A stretch of 64,000 nt of DNA, taken from contig NC_081153.1 of the NCBI RefSeq assembly GCF_958295425.1, positions 12,346,501 to 12,410,500 of the forward strand. Direction: 5' to 3'. The translations under genes were made by a program, and so were the position numbers. Shown piece by piece: positions 1 through 11,212 of the stretch. The notes below the pieces were generated by a model. It made no database searches. It had not been told where the DNA came from and saw only the letters and a program-made list of their open reading frames with translations. Position 1 is the first letter of the stretch. Each line of letters starts with the position of its first letter. The DNA is from Solea solea (Eukaryota > Chordata > Actinopteri > Pleuronectiformes > Soleidae).

Positions 1-1494
1 AGAGGAGGAGGAGGCTCTGCCCCCTACAGAGCCCGCTCCACTCTGCCTTCATTTATTCACGCAGAAACCACTTCGCTTTGAGCGAACATCGTGGATCCTG
101 GCGTGTCCTTTCCCACCCCGTGTCCCCTCACACCTCTACAAATCACGAGGAAGCATTCGGTGGGTGGGTTTTACTCTCACGCCACAATAGATTGGATGGG
201 CAACCGGGGGGAAAAAAATGGCCGCACGTGTGGCGAAATCGGTGTGAAGGTACACTCGTCTGGTCAGTGTGAACGGCGCGAGCGTTTGGCACGGGTCTGA
301 CGCACGGTTCGAGCGCACGGATGTGGCCGTGGTTTGGACCCACGGCTGCGAGGAGACACGCGGGGAGACCTGCGGGATGTGGTAGTGACAGGATGGCTAG
401 AGACCCGAAATGATGTTAACGTCCACCAGCAAAGGATGGTGGGTTTGAGGAAAGACACACATTTACAGCTGTTGTTAGTTTGAAACTGTTTTGTCTCTGT
501 TTGTGCTGCTATCTGGACCAGGACTCCCTGGAAGAAGAGATCTTGTATCTCAATGGGACACTCCTGGCTAAATAAAGGATAAATAAAATAAAGAGAAGAG
601 AGGATTATTACAACTCCTGTACCAGACACATCACTTCCTCTGATTTTGTTGTTACTTTAAAAATCAAATAAAATCAAGGCTTTACTTGCACTGAGCTGAT
701 GCCGAGTACAACAGCAGAAGAGTCACCAGTGGCTTGCCTTGCCCAGCCTGGCAGATATTGATTTAAATGTTTTGTCCTCCACTGAGGTACAGAGTCTATG
801 TGCACCATCTAATAACAATGCACTAACACGGACGTCGGGTCCACTTTGTGCGAGCACTTAGTGGAAACTCAAAACCAAAACCACTGCCATAACAGACTAC
901 ATACAGACTTCTTGCCTCGGCCTGTGTCACTTGGCATTTGGTTTCTAAGCTGTTTAGCCTCCTGCACGTGACGGGGGAAGCCCGTGCACTCACAGTCCAT
1001 ACGCGACATCCTTAGAGATCCTCCTGTTGCACCTTGAGTTTATGGGTCTGTCCATCTTCCTCTCATTTTTATAACAAGCCTTAATCGGATTTGTCGAAAT
1101 CAAATGAGAGGAACAAAAGGAGGAAGGGAAGGAGACGGAGACAGTTTAGTGCAGCGGAGTGAATGTACAGTTCCAGGGCAGGGGCAGCCAGTTACATGTC
1201 CCGAGTCCCGGATCCAGGATGACCTTTATTGTTCTGCTTGGTGATATGGCACTGAGTTATACTTCTTAACCCTCTCATGCATGATTCTCCTTCCTGTTAG
1301 TCAGGGTGAGAGGGAAACATGGATTTCCAAACATGTGCTCCTGATATTGGAACACATGAGAGTTTGGGGTGAGTCACTCAGAGACTGAATCCAACACTCT
1401 GAAGCTTCCACTTTTCCATTATTAATACACAGCTATAAGAGAGGGATGATACAGAGAGGAGAAGAGAGAGAGAGAGAAGCACACACACACTGGG

Positions 1495-1700
1495 TTTCAT
1501 GACTTCAGAGGACATTGCATTGACTTACATTCATTTCCTGGAGACTTACTCTAACCTTAACCCTAATTACTACTGACCTTATCCTAACCCTGACCCATGA
1601 CCCTTAACCTCAGCCTAACTTTAAAACACACCTTCACATTGAAATGTAATTTTTGTCTGTATAAGGAAGACAAGTCCCCATAATGTGACTATATAAACAG
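1495..1700 (+). repeat. Dispersed teleost repeat with CCTTAACCC-type motifs
   Basis: The segment begins with 'ggacattgcattgacttaca', runs through TAACCTTAACCC-like tracts, and ends with 'gtccccataatgtgac'. Related copies occur in this window near 20,816-20,975, 21,540-21,770, 22,790-22,950, 23,025-23,205 and 57,265-57,645. The shared order (GGACA...TTGACTT...CATT, then the AACC-rich part, then 'aggaccag...tggtc') shows they are one family. CA microsatellites flank several copies. The family name is not known to me. Confidence 0.6.
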
Positions 1701-1738
1701 ATTCAGGGCCCAATAACATAAGGAATACCAGGTATGTA

Positions 1739-1874
1739 CACACACACACACACACCAGTTCACACAGCTATTCTACACACTGTTATGACTTCCATTCATT
1801 CATTTGGACATAGAATTATCAAGAATTAAAAAAAGTCCTACAGAGATAACACACACACACACACACACACACAC
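1739..1874. repeat. Two (CA)n microsatellites
   Basis: CA runs at about 1739-1754 and 1849-1874 are separated by unique sequence. They lie just downstream of the dispersed repeat at 1495-1700, the same arrangement as other copies of that family in this window. Confidence 0.85.
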
Positions 1875-3317
1875 TATGACTCAAACCTCCCATGAACAAC
1901 ACATTATCTACACACCTACTATTAACCCTCCCTGCCCTACTGCTAACACACTAACTTGCCCCATAACAGTCATCATAAGTTAATTACGTCTCTGTCAACA
2001 AAATACACAACTAAATTACAGAGAGGAACAGTGTTTTTGTGTATGTCTGTGTGCGCAACGTAATGGCTGCCAGGCAAGCGAAGGCAAACCATTGGCCAAT
2101 TTCTTTTTTTTTTCCTGCAGTCTCTATAGTGCTGATTCATCAGATTTCATCTATAAGGCTTTAAAGGGGGTATTGCGCTGCAGAGAGACAATAAAATAAT
2201 CCAAGTAGCACGAGACGCTGTGCCTTTTGTTGGAAGACCTCACTCATTTTGTATTAATTCCAAAAATATGAGGCGTAACACGTGGGGAAAACTCGTAAGA
2301 TCATACAAGGTCATCGTGTTCTCAAGCAGTATTAACTGGAGCAGCTACAGCCGGTCTGACATCACACTGTTGCCCTGCTTCTACGAAAGGAGATGCATGC
2401 ATTTATAACTCGCCAATATTTCAAACAACCCTCAGTGAGCCTCCTTTCTTTGCCTGCTCCCTTTCTTCACGTCCATCACTCCTTTGCTCTAACTTTCCCC
2501 GTCGCGTTACGTGTGCCCTCTTCCCTCACACTGACGAGAGAGCGACTGAGGAGTTAGATTATGTCACACGGTGCTCATCATTAACATCACTGCATGGGCA
2601 GTGCCAAAGGGTTTCTCACGGCCTGCGACTGCATCATCCAGAGATGAGCGGCCAAGCACAGACAAGCTCACCAGCTGAAATATCACACCACCAAGGAGGG
2701 AATGAGGTCACGTTTGGTGGAGTGCACTGATGTAACACACGGCGTCTGTGCTTAAATGGTGGTAATTAAGATCGCAGGTGGAGGAAAGAGGCGCGCGTGA
2801 GTCAGCAGAAGGCGGCATGAAGCCACATTTTCATCATTTGCGGTACAAAGACTGAGCTGATTTCATCAGTTGTCTTTTGGCAGGTGCAGCGCTAGTGGCT
2901 GTGACGGTAGCAGACTGGTTTGAAATGCAGTTCTGATGAATATGATGCTGATAGAGCTCCAAACCATTATCATGATAAAAAAGATATTTACACAAAATAT
3001 TATAAGTTCCACATCTCCCTTAGGTAAATGCATCGAAGTGCAGTGGCACAGGATTATTGCACAGATCTATGGAGACGGATGGGATCATTATATTGATATT
3101 GGAACAATTGCATTGTGTCGTGATACCTGGGTGCAAATTCGATTTGTATGTGACTCTGATACTTAAATGGTCAACTGCCGTTTTCGCTCATTCTGTTCAT
3201 ACAGCGAGTAGAAATATCACAATCTTAAGGAGAGAAAGGGATTTTTAAAATCGTCTAAAAGAGTCACCATATATTGATTATTTCCCTCCCCTAATTGATA
3301 GGCATTGAACTGTTGTT

Positions 3318-3545
3318 GGGCCACACGGTTGGTGTAGTGGTTAGCACTATTGCCCTCCCCTTCCTGTGGTTTCCTCCCACAGTCCAAAAACATGCAGATT
3401 TGAGGGTTGGGTCCCTCTAAATTGTGGTGTGAGTGTGAGAGTGGATGGTTGTTTGTTTGTTATGTGATGGACTGGTAAACCTAAGTCAGATGGGATTGGC
3501 ACCAGTGCTCCCTACGACCCTCATGTAGAGGATAAAGTAGTAAAG
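3318..3545 (+). repeat. tRNA-derived SINE-like repeat
   Basis: The left end 'ggtgtagtggttagcac' resembles a tRNA A-box region. It is followed by 'cctcccacagtccaaaaaca', 'ctctaaattg', 'gtgatggactgg', and a tail 'gaccctcatgtagaggataa'. The same ordered blocks recur at 8985-9200 (+), 10,984-11,235 (-), 16,255-16,385 (-), 18,340-18,482 (-) and 28,310-28,392 (-). This layout is common in teleost genomes. This copy lacks a clear B box and is degenerate. Confidence 0.7.
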
Positions 3546-6170
3546 GAAAAGTCATATTGTGATGTCATGTTATTGAATTATTGCCCAGCCTTAGATGCTT
3601 ATATTGATCTGCTAAGATGACCATCTTGGGGGTCGCAGTGTAATCCTCTTACTGAAAGCACATGGAGTTGACCTACATAGGCTTTTTTTCTGGAGGCTGG
3701 AGGCTGGTGGCTGACAGGCAGGACAGAGTGGGGTCGGTGAAAGGGGGATGGTTTAATGACGAGTCATTACACGTACATCTACTGTATGTACGGGCACAGT
3801 ATGTTTACTCTGTTCCATGAATATCGTGTTCCTGTGCGGTGTTCTCCACCGCACTCGTCTCACGAGGAGATGCTGCAGCTCCGCGCTCGGGGAAGTTTTC
3901 TAATTGCTCCCCGCTCCCCCTGGAGTCAGCCGATGATGTGACGCAAGGGCCGAACTCCTTTTGTGATTCTCAAGTCATTGAGAGGAACTGAGAGTGACGG
4001 CTGCTCTCACGAGGCGAAGAGCAATAACGCGTTTTAGTGCGGGGGAGAGTAGAGGACATGATTTGAATGGTTCCTCCGAGATGAATGCTCTGTGTAAGGG
4101 CTTGGCTGTGTGTTTCATGACCCCGAGGGATGAAATGTTTCACTCCATTGAAGACTATAAACTAACAAATGTGCTCAATGAGGCACCGACTCGCAGCTTG
4201 CACGACTAGGAGTGGAGGAATTAGAGCCACGCAGCCTGCCGAGGTCTGCCTGAGCTTTCGGTAGCATGCATATGCACGCCACTCACACAGACGTGTTCAC
4301 AAAAGTGAGACATGCACCCATCCCATAATCCTTAGCTTGAGCTGTCCACCATCAGCTGTGCTTTGCAACTTTTTATTGGTACGTGTATTCCTTCAGAGCA
4401 TTCGGTGGCAGCTGGGAGTCCAGACGAAATGACCATTTCCTGAGATGTTGACTCCAGCCCAGAAGGAGGAAACAGGAGTGGACAGTGATGAAGGCAGTAG
4501 GACATCGGGAAAAGTCTGATGTCCAGTGTGTGCTCAGTGTGAGACACATCCACCTACAGTATATTACCTTGCATCCTTGAGACATCCTTGCTTTTGAATG
4601 AAAATCAACGCATGTGTAAACTCCTGTTTTCTTTCATATGCAACTATAGGTACCTGAGAGTTTCTGGACAGAGTGTGGTAGATAAAAGTTCAGCCGACCT
4701 CTCCCTATTGCTGAAGGACTTGTGATTTTCCCGACAGACGTTGCAGTTGCCATTCTATTTGCGATACCATTTGTTTTAAGTCAAGCGTTAGTTCACTTTT
4801 GACTTTATTTATGATAAAAATGTGACGGAGCGTTACCACGCGACACCATCAGTGTGCTAATTCCTCGTTATTCAGTTGTGTGACGAGATCTTTTAAGATG
4901 TGAACTGTGATCGACACGTGTGAGGCGCATTATTTTCGGTCTGCATGGAAAATAGAAGATTTGCAGCCTGTCTGACTTGTTAATGGCATTGTTTCAAAAT
5001 GGGATTTTAAATTAGAAAACAAATCTATTGTTCGGTTCCTCCTCTCACATCACTTTTCTTTCTCAAGACTCTTTCTTTTCCCACTGCTCAGTCACATGTT
5101 AAAGGATTCTTCTCTTTTGTCTTTTAGCTTTAATGCGCCTTTTGTCAATCCCACATTCTAAATCTTACCTCCTGAAAATCTCCCTTTTGTTTTAACCCTT
5201 TTTTTATATATTCCCCTTAAATCAAGATTTGACTATTTTTTGGCTCCTCCCTCTGCTTTTGGACCTTTTAATTGGCTCAGTTCCTGCTCTGTGGTGCGGA
5301 TGACTTGGTAGGAATTGCCCTGGTGGCTTTGGCTCCATTAACATTCTTCCAGAGGATATCCTTCACTTCTAATGAGGCTGCCGAGCCTGACTCTAATCTG
5401 CGTTGCATATTGAATCGACCCATCACTCGTTCTCTTCCTCTCCCTTCTGTTCATATATTAAAGGGCCAATTAGGTGTGGCATCACGGGTGCAAACGGGTG
5501 CAGTGTGGCACTTTGCCAAACCTAATCCGGTAAATGCTCGGATCGTATTGGTACATGTTGGTATGACCTCGGATGTTGCGGTCAGAGCGAAAGTGGACAG
5601 TGTGCGTTCCTCCTGACGTGAAGTCAAAGGAATATTCTCACATTGAACAGCTGGTTTTGCACTCTTGACTGAGCAGGTGGAGCTTGTGCCACTGATTGGA
5701 CAATGGTTGCTTTTCTTCTCCCGCCTGGGGCAAGAAAATCTAAATGAAGCGTAGGAGTGATAATCTTTTGCTGCGTGCTGTGTAAGAGCAGCACTCACTT
5801 GTTTGTAGTCACACATCATTTCGTTATTTATTTATTTATTTGGTTATTTCTGGCTTGCGTTTTTCTCATGATGCATGTATGGGTTAAGTGCTGCCAGACC
5901 TCGTACTGTAGTTCCCATACAGGGGCAGGAGATTTTGCAGGGAGTCCTTACTGTCTGGATTTGGAGTCACTTGTGAGAGACAAAGGAGAAATGAAATGAG
6001 GATCTGTCAGTTTTTGCTGTTAGTCAGTGTCAAGCGATCTTTATCACAACATATTTTGATAGACAAGCAAGTGCAGGAATGACTATTTCTGACGTGTGCT
6101 GCCTTTGTTTTAGCATTTACATATTCAGTGACATATTTTGTTGAAATCTGTGTTTAAATTGCCATCACTC

Positions 6171-6645
6171 TACGTTTACATGCACAGTTTAATCGAGATA
6201 AGGCCATAAAGAGTCCGAGTATACATACGGTGGAGAAAACTGATTTATTGGCCGTGCACGTCTGACTCTGTCTCCGTAGGTGGCGCTGTATCACTCTGTA
6301 AGCTAGTGCGTATTGAATCAGTTTCCTGTTGACCTTTACGTCACGGAAAAACAAACAGCGAACGGTGAGATGGCTCGTGCTGTGGTTCTGTATGTTTCGT
6401 ACCTGCTGTACATGTTAATCGTGATACATGGCTCTTGTGGATGCTGTATTGTCCTGGATAGTTTGTGGGTCAAAGACCAGGGAGGAAATTTCAGTGCAGT
6501 ATTCGGGACTGTCAATCACATTATCCAGGTACGTTAGTCTGACTATGACAGGCTCGATTGTAGTCAGTCTAATGTGGTTACATGACATTAGGAAAACCGA
6601 ATTATTGTCTTAGTCTGACTAATGTCAGATTGAACTAGAGTTTTT
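6171..6645. mobile_element. Degenerate DNA-transposon/MITE-like element
   Basis: The left edge reads 'acgtttacatgcaca' followed by a TAATCGAGAT-type block. The right part, around 6515-6640, has repeated 'tagtctgacta' and 'acatgacattagg' motifs that partly mirror the left. The interior contains a 'gacctttacgtcacgg' segment often seen in fish MITEs of this kind. No open frame for a transposase is present. Boundaries are approximate and the superfamily is undecided. Confidence 0.4.
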
Positions 6646-7675
6646 GGCCAGTGATCTGAGTTTCCATGGTTACTATTTTTTGTTGTCACCTAAAAAAGAG
6701 TGAGTGACTCACTGAACTGGAAAACCATAGGTGTGCTCATGTCTGTCTGCATAGGGTCCGTGCTAACCACTTTGCAAATGGGCAGAATTTACATCCCATG
6801 AACCCTAGCAGATGGCTGCAGACATAAGGACATGGAAAGTATAACCTGGCCGTAAATGATCAAGTATCCCACACAACACTTTGTCTAATAAGGAGCCATT
6901 TCTCTCTGCTTGTGATGTTAGTCTATTTATCTGTGAATAAATGAAATGGGTTCATGGGGTTTTGCAGGAAGTCTGGCAGACGGTAATGGGCACAAGGTTA
7001 GGCGAAAGATGACATTACTAAGCTTTAAAGATATTGCATGTTTACAGTGAGAAGGGTTTATTAGCAGCATTTTAATACACTTCCAATCTTTGTTTAAGTG
7101 TATATTAAGTGTTAAAGCTTACTATGCAAACTACTTACTTCATTCTTTCCGGTATGCAAAGGCCACCGTAGTTCCATGACATGCTTGGAAAAGGCAGGTG
7201 TGAGCACATCATTTCTTACAGACTGGACCTTTACACTGACAATTAGCCATCACAACTGGTAACACCTAACAAGGAAAGCAGATTGATACAAGAATGAAAA
7301 TGAGAACTCTTTCTGTGAACAAGCGTGCACCGCCTCCAGAGCATAGCATTTACTATGTCGATGGCACAGGGCCAGCTGATGATGCATCCTTTAATGGCTG
7401 AGGAGAATGAATCACCCTGATGACTGTATTCATCACTGAACCAACAGCAGCCTCAGTCCTCTAAAACTCCTCGACTCCCCTGCAAGACTCCGGGGTGGCA
7501 CAGACAGATGAAGCAGATAAACCTCAGGGGGGGGGAGGAAAAAAAGAAATAAAGCAAATGTGTGAGGAATGGTTAGAACTAGTGTGCAGGAATGTAGAAC
7601 TGAATGTTCATGCCTCATGTGTGTGAGCCTTGCAATGTTTCACACGTCCTTCTCTCCCTCTTCCTCTTTTCACAG

Positions 7676-7728
7676 TTGACTGATGAATATCCAGTAGGGC
7701 TGGTGTTGGACTACACCGACCGGCGCAG
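7676..7728 (+). other. Possible small 5' exon of pals2
   Basis: A 53-nt segment has a good pyrimidine tract and acceptor (ctcttcctcttttcacag) before it and a consensus donor (CGCAG|GTAAAC) after it. It contains an ATG with a TAG four codons later, so as an untranslated exon it would carry a short upstream ORF. It lies 2.7 kb 5' of the first pals2 coding exon, on the same strand. Splice signals alone are weak evidence; RNA data would settle it. Confidence 0.25.
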
Positions 7729-8421
7729 GTAAACACAGTCTCTTTCTTGCCTCTTCCTCTGTGCAAACACACCGCAGACGTGTCGGAAAATGTTTCCTGC
7801 ATGCTGACATAGTTCTGTCCGTTCAGTGCCTGTGTTTTCAACACTGCTCATAAGAAATCACATCTTTTAAGAAAACACAGGATATTAGCTGGGTTTCCAG
7901 CTGTTCTCGTGAATTAAAGGTGAATAAAACATTCGCTGTGCTCGAAGGCCGGCGCTCATATTATTCTCGCCCAGTGAAACAGAAGTTTCAAGGTTTCTAT
8001 ATAAGAAAGAATCTAGCGTGACTGTGACTGGCAGTAGACACTATATTACTTTTTTGTCAGTGCAGGGAGAGACTTGTGTATTTGTCAGACTTCGTTGAAT
8101 CTCCACATGCTGATGTACTGTATATATTGAAGTCTGATCGCAGGCAGGGCATTGCGTCTTCTGCCTTTTAATGCATGCAATTTGCATACTGAAATGGGCT
8201 TGTTGCTGATGAATAATAACCCAATTATTTCAGTTGAAATGTACTGATTATTGACCAAATTGGACTGACTTCCCATGATGCCTTGTTTTCTTCTCGCACT
8301 GCTGCTCTTCCTAAGTCAAACCCTGTGTGAAATCAACTCTCAAACGGTGAACTCCCTTCAGTAGCTTTGTACTGATGCCCAAAAAATACAATAGTGGTTT
8401 GTTTGTGATGCTGTAGGACAT

Positions 8422-8423
<2 letters not shown>

Positions 8424-8457
<34 letters not shown>
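8424..8457. repeat. (ATC)n microsatellite
   Basis: Eleven or so perfect ATC/TCA units, followed by unique sequence. Confidence 0.9.
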
Positions 8458-8618
8458 GTCTAACCAGTGATGTTAGACATGCAGAAATGCTCAAGCACCA
8501 GATATGATGAGAGAGGGAGAGAGATTGTATAATCCCATGCCATCATGGTCAGATTAAAACCCCTCACGTCCCATTGTGGGGGAGGGGTAAACTGGTCATG
8601 TCGAGGATGGAGGTGTGT

Positions 8619-8637
8619 GGGGGGGGGGGGGGGGGGG
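8619..8637. repeat. Poly-G run
   Basis: A run of about 19 G. Such runs form G-quadruplexes and are often mis-sized in assemblies; the exact length should not be trusted. Confidence 0.85.
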
Positions 8638-8984
8638 ATGTAGTGGATTAAAAAGCCTCCAGATCTACTCCTCTCACACACTGGGTGCTTTGGGGTGGAG
8701 CTTGTTTCGTGGTGGATGGGAGGAGACATTTTTAGATTGTTGTCAGCACTGGGACGTGTTTTTACAGTAGATGTATTCTGCTTAAATTTTGTGGCAATTG
8801 TGTTATATTGTAGTAATTTTGTTATATTTTTAGTGGTGTTTAGATTTTTAGTTTTAGTGCTCAAGTGTGTTCGCCTCTAAGTCACTTTTTTACCTTTAAG
8901 TTAAGATAGAAATGTTCTAACAACATTTGGCTGGACTGCCATTGTACAACTGTTCATTTCCCCCATGAGGATCAATCCTGGCAC

Positions 8985-9200
8985 AACCCACAGTCCAAAA
9001 ACACACAGATTTGGAGATTAGGCAAATTGGACACTCTAAATTGATCATAGGTGAGAGTGTGAGAGTGGATGGAGTGTGTGTCCCTGTGATGGACACAGGG
9101 TACACCCCGCCTTTCGCCCTATGTCAGCTGGGATTGGCTCCAGTGAACTGCGACCCTCATGTGGAGGATAAAGCGGTACAAGATAGATGGATGGATAAAT
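8985..9200 (+). repeat. tRNA-derived SINE-like repeat, 5'-truncated
   Basis: It starts within the 'cacagtccaaaaacacacag' block, then 'ctctaaattgatcatagg', 'gtgatggacacagggtac', 'cagctgggattggctccag', and ends in 'gataaagcggtacaagatag' plus GGAT units. It is the clearest 3' half of this family in the window. Confidence 0.75.
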
Positions 9201-9340
9201 CCTGGCTTTTCTTTTAGTGTTATCCGCTGGTCACAATTCACATTTATCAAGCATCTCTGTCACTGTCACAGTATTCTAGTATTCATATTCTAGCACCAAC
9301 AATGTGGACAGAATGTCATTTTTCAGGTTCATGGGCCAAT

Positions 9341-9388
9341 ATTTGCAGAGCGAATATAATATTTGCAGAGCGAATATAATATTTGCAG
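9341..9388. repeat. Short tandem duplication, 20-bp unit
   Basis: A 20-bp unit (atttgcagagcgaatataat) occurs perfectly at 9341-9360 and 9361-9380, with a third partial start at 9381. Confidence 0.9.
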
Positions 9389-10290
9389 CAGCGTCAGGTG
9401 TGCTGGAAAAAAATTAATTTAGATGATGAACTAGATAAATGTTCCACTTGATGTAAAATCACCATCCTTACTCTATGTATAGAGGGCAGCTGTCGTATCA
9501 AATGAGGCATTGGGGAGATTTTATTTACAAACGAAAACACAGTTCCCTGCAGTACTGCATCAAGTAGTTTGCCCAAAAAGTGTTCAGGTTCTGGATAGTG
9601 TAGTCCCACAGAAATAATCCCGTCAGCACCTTAACTCCACTGAATCAACAAGAAACGGGATGAGGAGGCTCCCAATAGGCCGACACATGGTGCTTTTAAG
9701 GAGGTGGACGACTGCTGAGAGAATACGTACGAGCACGATCGGCTCACGCTGAGTTTGTGCACGCCGCTGCAGCACACAGTGGGACGTCCAAACCCTGAAC
9801 AGTGTGAAGGAGAGGGAAAAAAAGAAGAAGCAGGGTATGAATGAGAATGCGGGGTCAGTAACACTTGCATAAGATCAGTTACTTAATGGCACTTGGTCAT
9901 TTTGGTGTGTATGTTAATGTGTGCGTGAGGGGCAATTCAACTTTGAGTGGGTTCGCGGGAAACACAGCAAGGGGCTACTGAGGCAACAGCAGGGGGAGAA
10001 CTGCGGGATTATGTGTGTACGTTATCAAAGGGGGAGGGAGAGTGAGGGAGGGAAGGTATTAAAGCCAGCGAGGAGGGTGGGGACTGACGAGCACCGAACA
10101 CATGTCCGCATCTGTGTTTGCAGCCCAGCTCTGTACCTCTTTTCTCTGAGCTCGTCATCGCATCAGCTCCTTCATCTTAAAACTCCTCACCTCTCTCCAC
10201 TTCAACAACTTAATCTCATTGTTTTGTTGTGTTTTCTTTGTGTCTCATTCTCTGTTCACAAACTCTCTTTCTCCTCTCTATTTTCTCTGT

Positions 10291-10346
10291 CTGTGTGTGT
10301 GTGTGTGTGTGTGTTTTCTTTTTTTGAGGGATTTTTTTTTTTTTAG
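10291..10346. repeat. (TG)n and poly-T next to a splice acceptor
   Basis: A TG run at about 10,291-10,314 and a T run at about 10,332-10,344 end in AG at 10,345-10,346. This forms a strong polypyrimidine tract and acceptor, so the first pals2 coding exon is probably an internal exon starting at 10,347, with 5' UTR exon(s) upstream. Confidence 0.6.
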
Positions 10347-10440
10347 GACAGAAGACATAGTTGCAGAACTGCTGGTGGTTAACTCGTGGTTAGTCTTAGC
10401 ATACTTGTGGCAGTAAGCAGAGGAAAAGGAGGGCTTGGTG

Positions 10441-11181
10441 ATGGTCACAGCTATGGAGGATGCCTGTCCCAATGGGGTACGGGAGGAGAAGGAGGAGGTG
10501 ACAGCGCCGAGACAGCCCGGCGCGGAGTGGCCCCCGGCTGAGCAGTCCACCCAGGGAGCAGATGCGTCTGGAGGTGAGAAAAGAAGGAGCAGGCAAAGTT
10601 ATTTTCATATTCAGAGAGATGCTGTAGTGCCGGTGCTCTGAAATGTTGAAGGTTGATGGAGGGTTTTTATAAAAAATGTACAGCAAGGCAAGGTAGCTTC
10701 TCTCGAGTGACGCAAGATTGTCAGATAACTCTTTGGGGCAGTTCCACTTCATCAGCGCCGTCTATCATGATCCAGGTGTTAAACTGAATTTATTTTGAAC
10801 ATTACTGCATATTTAAACTGTCCGCAGACGTTTCATGTTTGTGTTAAATATTACCACTTGCGGCAAAATCTTTCATCCCCATCAGACTTTTAGTTCAAAC
10901 TGACATGTGTAGTATCTGATATGATATTTTATGCTAAGATTATGACATGAAATTGATTTAATAATGGAGTCATTGCTTCAATGTCCATCCATCTTCTACC
11001 ACTTTATCCTCCACATGAGGGGCACTGGTGCCAATCACAGCTGATGCGTACACCCTGGACAGGTCACTCGTCCATCACAGGGCCACATAGAGAGAAACAA
11101 CCATTCACTCTCACACCTACAGTCAATTTAGAGTGTCCAGTTTGCCTAATCCACAATCTGCATGTGGGAGGAAACTGGAGA

Positions 11182-11212
<31 letters not shown>

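Larger units (their letters stand above)
1..7675. other. Non-coding 5' flank, no gene recognised
   Basis: No reading frame here has splice sites, domain similarity or length that would support a protein gene; the short open frames are chance frames. The stretch contains scattered repeats (listed separately), a cluster of AATAAA-like hexamers around 570-597 that could be the tail of an upstream transcript, and otherwise unique AT-rich DNA. It may be 5' flank or first-intron sequence of pals2, which begins coding at 10,441. I cannot distinguish these without transcript data. Confidence 0.5.

Noticed and set aside
8460..8864. 134-aa minus-strand open frame
   Set aside because: It runs through the ATC and poly-G repeats, has a proline run from the poly-G tract and no recognisable domain or splice context.
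9341..9388. CRISPR-like direct repeats
   Set aside because: The 20-bp copies are directly adjacent with no spacers; a simple tandem duplication in a vertebrate genome.
9921..10346. 141-aa plus-strand open frame
   Set aside because: Low-complexity Ser/Leu/Val from CT and TG tracts directly before the pals2 acceptor; no similarity to any family I know.
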